Shown here: positions 17,788-26,847 of the stretch, in pieces | Numbering within the stretch: position 1 is the stretch's first letter | How the letters are laid out: each line of letters starts with the position of its first letter | DNA from: Planctomycetaceae bacterium | GTDB lineage: Bacteria > Planctomycetota > Phycisphaerae > UBA1845 > UTPLA1 | Length of the DNA: 64,000 nucleotides | Assembly: GCA_006969385.1 (NCBI GenBank) | Contig: CP030884.1 | Location: 2,728,001-2,792,000, forward strand | Reading direction: 5' to 3' | Notes under the pieces: generated by a model | Told to the model about the DNA's origin: nothing | Seen by the model: the letters and a program-made list of their open reading frames with translations, nothing else | The model's database searches: none | Position numbers and translations under genes: made by a program

Positions 17788-18004
17788 ACGCCGAAGGCGT
17801 TACTTCAATTAGCCCCGGGTTGCCGCGAACGCGGCTACCCGGGGTTAATCTATTTATCGCGAAATTCAACCCCAACGGGGTTGCGGCATTCTTCGCGCGA
17901 GCAATTCCGCAACTCTTTCAGAGTTGAATGTCGTATCGAACCACAAAACCCAGGGTAACCGCTTCGCGTCAACCCTGGGCTAGAGGGCGTAACGCCTTCG
18001 GCGT
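17788..18004. repeat. Foldback (MITE-like) element with perfect 16-bp terminal inverted repeats
   Basis: ACGCCGAAGGCGTTAC at 17788-17803 is exactly the reverse complement of 17989-18004. The similarity continues inward for about 40 more bases: TTAGCCCCGGGTTGCCGCG on the left against CTAGCCCAGGGTTGACGCG read from the right. Each arm also holds its own hairpin, and the centre has two more palindromes (AACCCCAACGGGGTT and CAACTCTTTCAGAGTTG). It has no open frame and no clear target-site duplication. It lies between the Rmd1-like gene and guaB. Confidence 0.85.
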
Positions 18005-18261
18005 ATTCACTTCATAAACTCCCATGTCGGTACTGTTGAGTATTCGATTTTTACGATAGGCGTGCGACATTCTGCAGCTTGCTCCCTTCGCCGCCCCTTC
18101 TCCGCGCCGTTTCGTCGCGATTTGTAAACCCTATGCCGCCGGTCCGTGACTGCGGCGCTGCCCCCGCCGGTGCTTTGGCGTTCATCCTCGCCCACCTTTG
18201 CATCCTGCCCGCGGATCCGTACACTACAGCGTTTAAATATCTGCCTGACGGATGGTTACAT

Positions 18262-19758
18262 ATGCTCGAAAAAATCGTCGGCGACGGCATCACCTTTGAC
18301 GACGTCCTGTTGGTTCCCGCCCGCAGCGATGTCATCCCGCGCGAAGCAGACGTTCGCACCCGGCTCACGCGCGGCATCGACCTCAACATTCCCATTCTGT
18401 CCGCCCCCATGGACACCGTCACCGAGTCCAGCTTGGCCATTGCGCTGGCGCAAGAGGGCGGCATCGGCATCATTCATAAGAACCTGACCGTTGAAGCGCA
18501 GTGCCGCGAAGTCGACAAGGTCAAACGCTCGGCCAACGGCGTTATCTTCGATCCCGTCACGCTTAGCCCCAACGATACGGTCGGGGCCGCCGCCGAAATG
18601 ATGCGCCTGCAGAATATTTCCGGCGTGCCCATCGTCGAAGACGGCAACAGACTCGTCGGCATTCTCACGCGCCGCGACCTCAAGTTCCTCGATCAGTCCG
18701 ATGCCGGTATCGACCGCGCCCGCAATCGACCCGTCAGCGATGTGATGACGCAGACCAACCTCGTCACCGCCCCCGCAGGCACGTCGCTCGAACAGGCCGA
18801 AGAAATTCTGCAACGCAGCAAGGTCGAAAAGCTGCTGCTCGTCGATTCGTCGTTCCGCTTGTCCGGCCTCATCACGATGCGCGATATCGATAAGAATCGG
18901 CAATTCCCCAATAGCTGTCGCGACGAGCGCGGTCGCCTGCGCGTCGGGGCTGCCGTGGGCGTGCGCGAATTCGAGCGCGTTGAAGCGCTCATCCGCAACG
19001 GTCTCGACGTCGTCGTCGTCGATTCGGCTCATGGCCACAGCGGCAACGTCATCGAAACCGTGAGCGAGGTGAAGCGCCAGTTCAATATCGAAGTGATCGC
19101 CGGCAATATCGCGACCGCCGCCGGTGCGCGCGATCTCATCGAAGCCGGTGCCGACGGCATTAAGGTCGGTATCGGCCCGGGCTCGATTTGCACCACGCGC
19201 GTGGTCTCGGGCGTGGGCATTCCGCAGGTCACGGCCATTTTCAACGTCGTGCCCGTGGCAAACGAAGCCGACGTACCGATCATTGCCGACGGCGGTATTC
19301 GTTATTCGGGCGACATTACCAAAGCCATCGCCGCCGGTGCCAACTCGGTCATGCTCGGCTCGTTATTCGCGGGTATGGACGAATCGCCGGGGCAGGTGGT
19401 CTTCTGGAAGGGCCGCCGCTTTAAGGAATACCGCGGCATGGGCTCGCTCGGCGCGATGCACAAAGGCAGCGCCGACCGCTATGCTCAAAAGGATGTGTCC
19501 GAGCGCGACAAACTCGTGCCCGAAGGCGTCGAAGGCCGCGTGCCGTATCGCGGCAAGCTGGCCGAACTTACGTATCAACTCGTCGGCGGCTTGCGCGCCG
19601 GCATGGGCTATTGCGGAGCCCCAAATATCGAGCACCTGCGCCGCGAAGCGCGCTTCGTACGCATCTCGGGTGCGGGCATGCTCGAATCGCATCCGCATAA
19701 TTTGCTGATTACCGAAGAAGCCCCCAATTACGCCGTGGAGAATCCCGTTGAAATCTAA
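18262..19758 (+). CDS. guaB: IMP dehydrogenase
   Basis: A 498-residue enzyme of normal length. It oxidises IMP to XMP with NAD+, the committed step to GMP. The ATG starts [20 protein letters not shown], the typical N-terminus. Two CBS domains lie at about residues 95-215. The catalytic Cys is in [15 protein letters not shown], the phosphate-binding region in [11 protein letters not shown] and MLGSLFAG, and the flap in [10 protein letters not shown]. An upstream in-frame extension lacks similarity. The next gene starts inside its last codons. Confidence 0.96.
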   Translation: MLEKIVGDGITFDDVLLVPARSDVIPREADVRTRLTRGIDLNIPILSAPMDTVTESSLAIALAQEGGIGIIHKNLTVEAQCREVDKVKRSANGVIFDPVTLSPNDTVGAAAEMMRLQNISGVPIVEDGNRLVGILTRRDLKFLDQSDAGIDRARNRPVSDVMTQTNLVTAPAGTSLEQAEEILQRSKVEKLLLVDSSFRLSGLITMRDIDKNRQFPNSCRDERGRLRVGAAVGVREFERVEALIRNGLDVVVVDSAHGHSGNVIETVSEVKRQFNIEVIAGNIATAAGARDLIEAGADGIKVGIGPGSICTTRVVSGVGIPQVTAIFNVVPVANEADVPIIADGGIRYSGDITKAIAAGANSVMLGSLFAGMDESPGQVVFWKGRRFKEYRGMGSLGAMHKGSADRYAQKDVSERDKLVPEGVEGRVPYRGKLAELTYQLVGGLRAGMGYCGAPNIEHLRREARFVRISGAGMLESHPHNLLITEEAPNYAVENPVEI

Positions 19759-20329
19759 CTTACTCGTCGCTGTCGTCATCGTGTCGTCGTGGCTCGCGCT
19801 GGGCTGCACACACGTAAATAATCCGTTCGTCGATTCGAGCGCAGTGATTCTGCCCGAACTCACCACGGCCAGCGCCGAAGGGTATCGCGGCGAAGCAGAT
19901 GGTCAGTACATCCGGCTGCAACGCACCCGTTGGGATGGCACGATCGTCTCGCAAGAGAACGGTGCCGTGAGCCATTGGCCGCTCTGGTTTGAAGATCCGT
20001 ACGAGATGCGCGGCAATCGCTCTTGCGACGGCGTCGATTACGACGCGCCGGATAACGACTTCCGTCTGAACAAGCGCGATCTTCTTCACATCGCCTATGG
20101 TCCGCCGCGTTTGCTGATCAATGCGGTCGCGTGGCCGGTTAGCGCCGTCATGATGCCGCCCGGTACGCTGATGGAAAGCGACGGTAAGGTCTCGCGCGAT
20201 CTGCTGGATGGTCCCGCCGATGCGAAACGCAGTGACTCGGTCCTGCGCGAGCCGCCCTGGACCAGCGACATCAACAAACCCGAACCGGAATCGCCAATGA
20301 TTTTGCTCGATGCCGGTCGATCTAACTAA
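19748..20329 (+). CDS. Hypothetical lipoprotein overlapping guaB
   Basis: A 193-residue predicted lipoprotein. It starts at a TTG that overlaps the last 11 bases of guaB, with GGAG at good spacing, so translation is probably coupled. The signal ([19 protein letters not shown]) has lipobox LALGC. The mature part contains [14 protein letters not shown] and [20 protein letters not shown], then a predicted disordered tail. I do not recognise a domain. Confidence 0.78.
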   Translation: MKSNLLVAVVIVSSWLALGCTHVNNPFVDSSAVILPELTTASAEGYRGEADGQYIRLQRTRWDGTIVSQENGAVSHWPLWFEDPYEMRGNRSCDGVDYDAPDNDFRLNKRDLLHIAYGPPRLLINAVAWPVSAVMMPPGTLMESDGKVSRDLLDGPADAKRSDSVLREPPWTSDINKPEPESPMILLDAGRSN

Positions 20330-20361
20330 GTCGTTCGATCACTAACGAAGAGGAGATCCCT

Positions 20362-20715
20362 ATGAGTCGATTCAACAAATGCTGTCTGGCCGCCGTCACG
20401 TGCTTTGCCCTTGGTGCCTTCACCATCGGCTGCAGCCAAAACAACGCCGAATGCTGCGGCACTGGCGATAGCTGCTGCAAAGACACGGGTGCAACGGCGT
20501 GCAGTCATTGCCCTCCGGGGGAATGCAAATGCGATCACAGTCATAAGCATCAACACGGCAAGGCGATGGCCTGCAAGTGCCCGTCAGGTGAATGCAAGTG
20601 CGACCATGCCGCCGGCAAAACCTGCAGCCCCGACTGCACCGCCAAATGCTGTTCAGCCAAGAATTCTAGGAAATGTCTTCCTAACTGCATGAAGCCGTGC
20701 TGTAGGAGCGCCTGA
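20362..20715 (+). CDS. Cys/His-rich metallothionein-like lipoprotein
   Basis: A 117-residue protein with GAGGAG before the ATG. The lipobox is FTIGC (Cys24). The predicted mature chain of 94 residues has 21 cysteines, including the lipid-bearing one, plus a His cluster (HSHKHQHG). Two similar units, CPPGECKCDH and CPSGECKCDH, show an internal duplication, and CC pairs are scattered through the rest. The composition suggests metal binding at the membrane surface, like a bacterial metallothionein, but the order of cysteines is not one I can assign to a known family. It is followed by an intrinsic terminator and a double-CDGSH gene. Confidence 0.78.
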   Translation: MSRFNKCCLAAVTCFALGAFTIGCSQNNAECCGTGDSCCKDTGATACSHCPPGECKCDHSHKHQHGKAMACKCPSGECKCDHAAGKTCSPDCTAKCCSAKNSRKCLPNCMKPCCRSA

Positions 20716-20746
20716 CGCATCGCCAAACATTTCGTTTCACATTCGA

Positions 20747-20782
20747 CCGATCGGCGCTATCATCTGCGCAGATCGGTTTTTT
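20747..20782 (+). terminator. Intrinsic terminator of the Cys-rich lipoprotein gene
   Basis: CCGATCGGCGC and GCGCAGATCGG form a stem with one bulged base, followed by six Ts. The CDGSH gene then has its own ribosome binding site 20 bases on. Confidence 0.85.
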
Positions 20783-20814
20783 GTCGCCGGATAACTGAAA
20801 GAGGAGACGCACTC

Positions 20815-21048
20815 ATGGAATGCAAACGCGGAAGCAGCCCCATCGTCGTTGATGAAACGGCCGGAAAGAAGGCCTACTGCCAATGCGGGCTCAGCTCAAA
20901 TCTGCCGTATTGCGACGGCTCTCATAAGCAATGCACGGAAGATGTGGGGCCGATGGTGGTGAATGTTGAAGAAGACGGTAAGAAGGCCGTCTGCCAATGC
21001 GGCAAAAGCGGCAATTTGCCTTGGTGCGATGGCAGCCATAATAAATAG
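20815..21048 (+). CDS. Double CDGSH iron-sulfur domain protein
   Basis: A 77-residue protein made of two CDGSH zinc-finger-like motifs. Unit 1 is [17 protein letters not shown] and unit 2 is [17 protein letters not shown]. Each fits C-x-C-x2-S-x3-P-x-C-D-G-S-H, whose three Cys and one His hold a 2Fe-2S cluster in mitoNEET-type proteins. The tandem arrangement is like CISD3/MiNT. AGAGGAG precedes the ATG. It is probably a soluble redox or cluster-transfer protein. The Cys-rich lipoprotein gene upstream hints at a metal or redox theme. Confidence 0.92.
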   Translation: MECKRGSSPIVVDETAGKKAYCQCGLSSNLPYCDGSHKQCTEDVGPMVVNVEEDGKKAVCQCGKSGNLPWCDGSHNK

Positions 21049-21126
21049 TCCGCAGCGAGAGCGGGCTGCAGTCCCGCACTTCATGTTTTAATGCAAATGT
21101 TGCAACGCCGTTGTCGCAAATCGCGC

Positions 21127-21765
21127 TCACTGCAGAAACGGATTCGTCAGTTTCTCCTGCCCGATGGTCGTCACCGGCCCATGGCCAGAGTACACGCGCG
21201 TCTCATCGGGCAGCGTGAACAACTTCTCTTTGATGTTGCGAATCAATTCGTCGTGGTTGCTATGCGGAAAATCGGTGCGCCCAATGCTTCCCATGAATAA
21301 GGCGTCGCCGACGATCACCAAGCCCGCTTCTTCGCAATACAGGCTGCGGCTGCCCGGCGCGTGTCCCGAAGATTCCAACGCCAACCATTCGCTGCCGTCG
21401 AGCGTCAATTCGCTGCCGTGCGGCATATCGATCGTCTCGATCTCACCGACCGTAATCGGCCAGCCGAACGGTGCCGACACGTTCTCATTCGGGTCGGTCA
21501 ACGCGGGTTTCGCCGCATCCGCCATGTAAACGGGCAAATCCGCGAACGCCTCCAAAATCGCCGGCACGCCCGCGATATGGTCGAGATGCCCGTGCGTGAG
21601 AATCAACGCGGCGGGCTTCAAGTCGTGAAGCTCGATATGCTCGACGATGTTGCCGGGCGTGGGCGGAAAGCCGGGATCGATTATCCAGCAAGGCCCGCCG
21701 TCCGCGCGCCATACGACGTATGCGTTTTCCTGAAACTGATTATCGACAAATGTCTCGATCTGCAT
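21127..21765 (-). CDS. Metallo-beta-lactamase-fold hydrolase (glyoxalase II-like)
   Basis: A 212-residue soluble enzyme. The metal-binding motif is THGHLDHIAG (HxHxDH); other ligands lie in SSGHAPGSRSLY, VIVGDALF and VYSGHGPVTTIG. Length and motifs match the GloB/YcbL group, which hydrolyses thioesters such as lactoylglutathione or related small molecules. It starts MQIETFVDNQFQENAYVV and follows the beta-propeller gene by 7 bases, so the two are cotranscribed. Confidence 0.88.
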   Translation of the reverse strand: MQIETFVDNQFQENAYVVWRADGGPCWIIDPGFPPTPGNIVEHIELHDLKPAALILTHGHLDHIAGVPAILEAFADLPVYMADAAKPALTDPNENVSAPFGWPITVGEIETIDMPHGSELTLDGSEWLALESSGHAPGSRSLYCEEAGLVIVGDALFMGSIGRTDFPHSNHDELIRNIKEKLFTLPDETRVYSGHGPVTTIGQEKLTNPFLQ

Positions 21766-21772
21766 GGTCGTA

Positions 21773-23200
21773 TTACTCGCTGGTATAGCGCCGCAGCTCG
21801 CCGTTGCCCAAAATCACAACACCATCACCCACGATCGCCGCGTCGACCGGAAATGGCGATGTCGCATCGTCAAACATTAGCACGGCCGCAATGCGTTGCT
21901 TCTTTAAATCGTAGTCTATCAGAACGGGGCGATACCGTCGGCTACCGCCGGCGCCGATGGCGACTTCGATCACCCGCAGCAATTGGCGATCGATGTGTTG
22001 CCATGCCAGTTCGCGCTGGTACGTGCCAGAATAGGTTTGCTCATGATGTTGAATCGAGAATTGCAAGCGACCATCGCGATGACAGAGTGTTCCATCAGGA
22101 TGGCTCGACCAAACGCCTGCTTCATCGGCCGTTTGAATTGCGTGGCGCGTCGCGCTCGCATAATGCCGCTCCCATTGCAGCATGCCGCTCATCAAAGCGT
22201 AGCCCGCATAGCGAACGTCACCGCCGAATACCTGCGCAGCCGACAAGGGCCCCGGCACCTCGAGATGTTCGATGACGATTAATTCGTCGCCCCCCGCGCG
22301 AACGGTGGTGGGACGCAGGGGTTCGTCGATGGCAATTGACCATCGACGATTCAGGTTCGGTAATAACAAGCCGACCCATCGACCGCTGTTCTTAACGACC
22401 AATACATCACCGCAGACTTCAAAGCAGTCCTCTTCCAAGCCGGTTGGAATTGCGATTGGGAGGTCGAACTGCTTAAGTAGGTTGCCGTCATTAGGGTCTA
22501 ACACTGCCAACGACATCCCGTCGGAATTCTTCCTCCCGGCAACGATCACCGCATCATTCGCGCCACCTAACCAATCGACGTAACGCGTCTGCTGCCATTG
22601 CGGTTGGCCGTTTGACAAGTCGATCGCGTGAATGCGCCTCACCTCGTCGTCGGTCGTAACGATGAGCGTAGCGCCGATGCGACATGTCTTGCGAACGCGG
22701 AGCGTGTCAACCAAATCGCCGTCGCGAAAGCCATCGTCGCGCTCCTGCGGAAACCGCCACCGAGTTTCGCCGTCTTTTAACGCAATGGCGAACACGGAGA
22801 ACGGATCGGTAAGAATGACCGCATCATCGAAAATTCCGATCAACTTGGGCTGGAAGGGGCAGAGCGGGGACTTCGCCCACAGGGGCTTTAGGCTCGCACT
22901 ATCGAAGTGAAACAACTGGTCATTGCTATGAATCAGTAGACCGTCCCGTTCGTTAAATCGAGTGACGCCAACCAGCGTGCTGCGATCGCCAAGAATGCGA
23001 CCGACGGAATACGTGAGTGGTAGTTTGAGGTGTGATTGTATGGAAGCCCGTGCGTCCGCATTTAGCGTGTCGTCAGCCGACGACGGCGTCGACGGATTTT
23101 CGTCACCGCCCGCATGCGCAGCATTTGGCCAGCCAGTGAATGCACACATCCCCAGCGTGAGCAGCATGACCCGTGCGTCTATATGACGAAGAAACATCAC
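21773..23200 (-). CDS. Secreted PQQ-like beta-propeller protein
   Basis: A 475-residue exported protein. The signal peptide ends near NAAHA. The rest shows repeated blade motifs of the PQQ/quinoprotein-like propeller type, such as FAIALKDGETRWRFPQ, IHAIDLSNGQPQWQQ and LAVLDPNDGNLLKQFD. The residues needed for an alcohol-dehydrogenase active site are not evident, so it is more likely a binding or scaffold propeller. It is first gene of a two-gene operon with the GloB-like hydrolase. Confidence 0.75.
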   Translation of the reverse strand: MMFLRHIDARVMLLTLGMCAFTGWPNAAHAGGDENPSTPSSADDTLNADARASIQSHLKLPLTYSVGRILGDRSTLVGVTRFNERDGLLIHSNDQLFHFDSASLKPLWAKSPLCPFQPKLIGIFDDAVILTDPFSVFAIALKDGETRWRFPQERDDGFRDGDLVDTLRVRKTCRIGATLIVTTDDEVRRIHAIDLSNGQPQWQQTRYVDWLGGANDAVIVAGRKNSDGMSLAVLDPNDGNLLKQFDLPIAIPTGLEEDCFEVCGDVLVVKNSGRWVGLLLPNLNRRWSIAIDEPLRPTTVRAGGDELIVIEHLEVPGPLSAAQVFGGDVRYAGYALMSGMLQWERHYASATRHAIQTADEAGVWSSHPDGTLCHRDGRLQFSIQHHEQTYSGTYQRELAWQHIDRQLLRVIEVAIGAGGSRRYRPVLIDYDLKKQRIAAVLMFDDATSPFPVDAAIVGDGVVILGNGELRRYTSE

Positions 23201-23334
23201 TGCATCATAGCGGCGAACGCGCCCTCACCGAATGATCGCCCTCAACGTTGTCAGGGGTTTGCCGAACAAGACGGCTCAAGTGGCATTGGTTCGATTCCAA
23301 TGTGGGCTTGGCGCTTTAGCTATATCTCCGGGTC

Positions 23335-23895
23335 CTACCCGCGATTCACCCGCTCCTCAAACCACTCGGCGACCGACTCCGCGATCGCTTCGGCCATATC
23401 TTCGGGCCCCGTCCGTGAGGCACCGCTGCTGGCCACAACTTGCAAAAGGCCCAGCGATTGACCGCCATCTTGCAAGTCGAGTAGCACGACGACGTACGAC
23501 TTCGAACCCGTGATCACGCCGAGGCCGCCGCGCTCGTGATACCACATCACTTCGCCGCTAATGCTGAAACCCTTGCCACCACCGGCGAATGGCGCCTTTT
23601 CACCCGTCGTCAATGCTGCTTTGAGTGCACCGGGCAACGTGTTGGAAAGCGAAGCAGGTACCAAGCTCCCCAACTTCGTGCGCGGCGCGCTCACCGTCAC
23701 GTCACCGTAGGCGTTGAAGTTTGCGATGCTCGTGCCCGGCACGATGGTGATTTCCGCTTCCGCACCCTTCGCTTCCGTCAGCGTACGCTGCGCCGCGCGC
23801 AGGCAGCCCGATTGCGAAATTGTGATGGCGACCAGTAGCACCATAACAAACTTCAACGCGGGCGCGCGTCCGATTGAGTGTTTTGCCAGCATCAT
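23335..23895 (-). CDS. Hypothetical lipoprotein
   Basis: A 186-residue predicted lipoprotein. The ATG follows GAGGGA, and the lipobox is SQSGC. The mature part contains AEITIVPGTSIANFNAYGDVTV and ends in a helix EDMAEAIAESVAEWFEERV. It has the general look of small outer-membrane lipoproteins such as DUF4410, but I cannot assign a family. It stands alone upstream of the UvrC-like gene on the same strand. Confidence 0.7.
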   Translation of the reverse strand: MMLAKHSIGRAPALKFVMVLLVAITISQSGCLRAAQRTLTEAKGAEAEITIVPGTSIANFNAYGDVTVSAPRTKLGSLVPASLSNTLPGALKAALTTGEKAPFAGGGKGFSISGEVMWYHERGGLGVITGSKSYVVVLLDLQDGGQSLGLLQVVASSGASRTGPEDMAEAIAESVAEWFEERVNRG

Positions 23896-24025
23896 GTGTC
23901 CCTCTAATCCGAACAAAGACTCTTTTATTACCAACGCGAGCGGGCGACAGTGATCGCCTGCTTAATTTGCACGGGAATGTAATATCCAAATCACCGTTCG
24001 GCCAGTGGCTGCGACGGCGGCTAGG

Positions 24026-25162
24026 CTATGGTTTGTTAAACAATATGGCTGAACAAACGTCTCGCAGCCGATCCGAATCGCCTAGCTCTTTCACGGTGCA
24101 AATCGCCACCATCCGCTGATCGGGTTTAAACAGATACCGCGCGAGCAGGGCAGTCGATATCGCAAGCGCGCCGGGTGCAAACGGTGCCTTCTCGCGCAAG
24201 TCACTCATTGCCATCCGCCACTGTTTGGTGAGCGTCTCCAGCTCCGTCGCCTTCCCACTCGCCAAACGCCGCACCGTGCCGCGCCAAAATCCATACGCCC
24301 GCAGCGACGCCTTATCCGGTTGTCGTTGCCTCGGATTGTCCAGCAAGACCGCAATCCAATCGGTGTCGTCTAGATAGCGAACATGTCGAAACGCGGGTTT
24401 GGTAAACACACCGTTCAACTCGTCGCGCACTTTTTTATAGACTCCTGCAAGCTCAAAATTGGTCGCCGCCGCAGCCTCCTTCATACGCGCATCGATCGGC
24501 ACCAACCCGTTCCCGTCTTTCTTCATAAACGCCAACGCCGCCTCGATCGACGCGTGATATGTGGACATCGGCACCGAACCATCGCAGGGTGCCGGGCAGC
24601 GCCCCATATCAAAATAGGCACACGCCTGACCGCGCGGCGTTTGCAGCAACACGTCGTAGTAGCGACACAGATCGAACCCATCTTCCAACAATCGAATCAA
24701 GTGTTCCGCATCTTTGCGGCGCAACAACGGGCCGAAGATGGCCTGCCGATCCGAATCAATCGATTTCCGCGCCTCAAACCGGGGGTAGGTCGCTTGTGGA
24801 TCGACGGTAATAAACCAACAGCCCGCGAAGGGTAACAGCTTGCGATAGGTCTTCGGATACAACCCGCGCGCGATTTGCCAATAGCACAGGTAACGCTCGA
24901 ATTCGTTAACCGTTCGCAGCCAGGTCACCGAACGCGCCACGCCCGTTAACTTAACGCGTTTCTTATCGAGCGGGTCTTCCGCGTCTTCAAACAGCTTCGA
25001 CCGTACCATCGCCCGCAGGTTGGCCGCCACGCCCAGCATCAAAGGTCGCTCGGCATTATCCCGAAATAAAAAAACACCGTTCCCGGTTGGAACGGTGTCG
25101 ATATCGTCGGGCTTGGGCGCAGCGCCCAGGTCAAGTTGTGAATCAAATTTCGGCGGCTGCAT
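24026..25162 (-). CDS. UvrC-like protein lacking the C-terminal nuclease half
   Basis: A 378-residue protein similar to the N-terminal half of excinuclease UvrC. The GIY-YIG-like start is GNGVFLFRDNAERPLMLGVAANLRAMV, where UvrC usually has a YVGKA-type motif; that second motif is degenerate (MLGVA). The iron-sulfur cysteines of UvrC are recognisable (DLCRYYDVL, then ACAYFDMGRCPAPC), as is a UvrB/UvrC-interaction-like helix (FELAGVYKKVRDEL). The RNase H-like endonuclease and HhH domains are missing; full UvrC is about 600 residues. It may bind UvrB or DNA without two-sided incision. Cho-type nucleases are an alternative, but they lack this cysteine set. Confidence 0.75.
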   Translation of the reverse strand: MQPPKFDSQLDLGAAPKPDDIDTVPTGNGVFLFRDNAERPLMLGVAANLRAMVRSKLFEDAEDPLDKKRVKLTGVARSVTWLRTVNEFERYLCYWQIARGLYPKTYRKLLPFAGCWFITVDPQATYPRFEARKSIDSDRQAIFGPLLRRKDAEHLIRLLEDGFDLCRYYDVLLQTPRGQACAYFDMGRCPAPCDGSVPMSTYHASIEAALAFMKKDGNGLVPIDARMKEAAAATNFELAGVYKKVRDELNGVFTKPAFRHVRYLDDTDWIAVLLDNPRQRQPDKASLRAYGFWRGTVRRLASGKATELETLTKQWRMAMSDLREKAPFAPGALAISTALLARYLFKPDQRMVAICTVKELGDSDRLRDVCSAILFNKP

Positions 25163-25172
25163 GCCGTGCAGC

Positions 25173-26057
25173 TTAGTCCATCGAGAAAATGGCTTCCAGC
25201 AGATTGAGCGTTTCGCCTTTTTCTTTCACGACCAATGTCGGAAGGGCACAGGTTGCCAGCAAGCGCTCCGAGTTGCTTCCCAATAGCGCCGCTGCCGTAC
25301 TCGATGCGCCGCGGCTGCCGACGATCACGATGTCCATCTTCCGTGCCATCGCGGCGTGCGTCACCGCCAGCGCCGGTGACTCCGAGATCAGCACCATTTT
25401 ATCGATGTCGATACCGCCAGTCGGGATGCGCGCCAGAAAATCGGTGAGTTGCTTTTGGCCGTAGTTGATCTGGTAATCGGCGGCTTCCTGAAATGTGAAA
25501 CCCGCCACATCGTGTCCGCGTCCGACCGAGCGCACCGTAACCGCCACCACTTGCGGCTTGGATTCACAAGCGTTCGCAATTTCCAACGCCGTTTCCATGG
25601 CCAGTCGCGAGTGATCCGAACAATCGATGGCGACCATGATGCGGTCGAAATGGGGCTCGCAGAGTTCGGGCACGACCAACACGCTACAAGGCACTTTGCG
25701 CACGATGCGCGAAATCTTTGCACCCAGCCCCAGTTGGCTCGAGGGCAACTTGCGCCCCAAAATCGCCAGATCGAGATCCTCATCGCGCGAACAACGAAGG
25801 ATGTTATCCGTCTGATCGCCGGTCAAAACGCGCGTCTCGATCTTCGCCGCCGGGTTGTCGGGCAACTGTTCGCGGACTTGTTGGTCGAACTCGGCGGCGC
25901 TCGGCTCCGGTCCGCTTCCCGGATCGTTCGGATTGGTCACATGGGCGAACACCAGTTCGTGATCGCCGCTGCGCGAAATGTGCGATGCAAACCCCAGCAC
26001 GGCGCGATCCAGCCGGGTGCCCTTAAGAAATACACCGATTCGTTTGAACAATTGCAT
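25173..26057 (-). CDS. Tandem universal stress protein
   Basis: A 294-residue protein of two UspA domains. The start MQLFKRIGVFLKGT has GGAG upstream. Domain 1 (about 1-140) is degenerate at its beginning but ends with SRIVRKVPCSVLVVPE. Domain 2 (about 145-290) starts FDRIMVAIDCSDHSRLAMETA and has the nucleotide-binding pattern VIVGSRGASSTAAALLGSNSE. Usp proteins support survival under stress. It is upstream of the UvrC-like gene by 10 bases, so the two may form a stress/repair operon. Confidence 0.9.
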   Translation of the reverse strand: MQLFKRIGVFLKGTRLDRAVLGFASHISRSGDHELVFAHVTNPNDPGSGPEPSAAEFDQQVREQLPDNPAAKIETRVLTGDQTDNILRCSRDEDLDLAILGRKLPSSQLGLGAKISRIVRKVPCSVLVVPELCEPHFDRIMVAIDCSDHSRLAMETALEIANACESKPQVVAVTVRSVGRGHDVAGFTFQEAADYQINYGQKQLTDFLARIPTGGIDIDKMVLISESPALAVTHAAMARKMDIVIVGSRGASSTAAALLGSNSERLLATCALPTLVVKEKGETLNLLEAIFSMD

Positions 26058-26195
26058 CAGTCGATACTCCAGGCCGACACGCCCACATCCCAAATAAATT
26101 TTACGGGGTCGAGACGTGTTACACCAAATAAATCGGCGATTTCGTGCGGATTGCTGCCCTACAAAACGTGCGGATCGTCCGGTATTCGAAACCGC

Positions 26196-26792
26196 CTACC
26201 GCCAAAACTGCCACCAGCGCTTGCCAGCAGCAGCCGCCGTCGGCAGCGCGGGCGGAGCGACGGGCAGTTGCAGCCGCCGACGCATCCATGTCGCGCGGAT
26301 GTAGCGCTCCGGCGATTTGCGAAACGCCGCCCGACCGGTCTCGGTGAAAAACGCTTCAGGCGGCGGGATTTCCGAGTCGTCCCGATAAAACTTGAGCGCT
26401 TCGTCCAAACAAGCTGCGGCTTCTTCGACCAATTCGCGACTGGCGCCGGCTTCCTGCTCGCGGCCCGACGCCGAAATGATCTGCTGAAACATCGCTAACC
26501 AACAGTGGATATCGATCAGTTGCGACGGCTCGCTCGTGGCGTTGATGACCTTGCTTTGTGCGGATTGCCGGGATGGTTCGGGTCGAATGTCGAAAGCCAG
26601 CATGGTGGCGTCGCGGCAGGATTGGCAGCGCGCCGCCAGCTCAAAGAATTGCTTACCGCGCGTCAGTTGACCATCCGCCTGCAGCGGCGATTTGCCACAC
26701 TTGCCGCAACTTGCAAATTGAATATACAGATAGGCTTCGGCGACGCTGTGCGCGGGAAGCGCAGCATTCGGTATGTCGTCGGCTGCCATCAC
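26196..26792 (-). CDS. Hypothetical protein with a zinc-ribbon-like region
   Basis: A 198-residue soluble protein. Two Cys pairs, CGKCG (about 29-33) and CQSC (about 56-59), could bind zinc. The middle is helical with several Cys, and the C-terminus is basic and aromatic (GKRWWQFWR). No family recognised. It could start at either of two adjacent ATGs. Confidence 0.62.
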   Translation of the reverse strand: MMAADDIPNAALPAHSVAEAYLYIQFASCGKCGKSPLQADGQLTRGKQFFELAARCQSCRDATMLAFDIRPEPSRQSAQSKVINATSEPSQLIDIHCWLAMFQQIISASGREQEAGASRELVEEAAACLDEALKFYRDDSEIPPPEAFFTETGRAAFRKSPERYIRATWMRRRLQLPVAPPALPTAAAAGKRWWQFWR

Positions 26793-26847
26793 GACGATTA
26801 GGGTACGTGATCGACGCGGATACTTCTAGCAGGATCGGTCGCGCGGT

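Noticed and set aside
21361..22275. Plus-strand open frame of 304 codons
   Set aside because: It lies antisense to the GloB-like and propeller genes, has an Arg/His-rich composition typical of shadow frames, and no start signals.
23221..23310. A complete tRNA gene
   Set aside because: Only the T-arm is convincing; the acceptor stem does not pair and the anticodon loop lacks U33.
25449..26498. Plus-strand open frame of 349 codons
   Set aside because: It is antisense to the universal stress protein and zinc-ribbon genes, with no family features.
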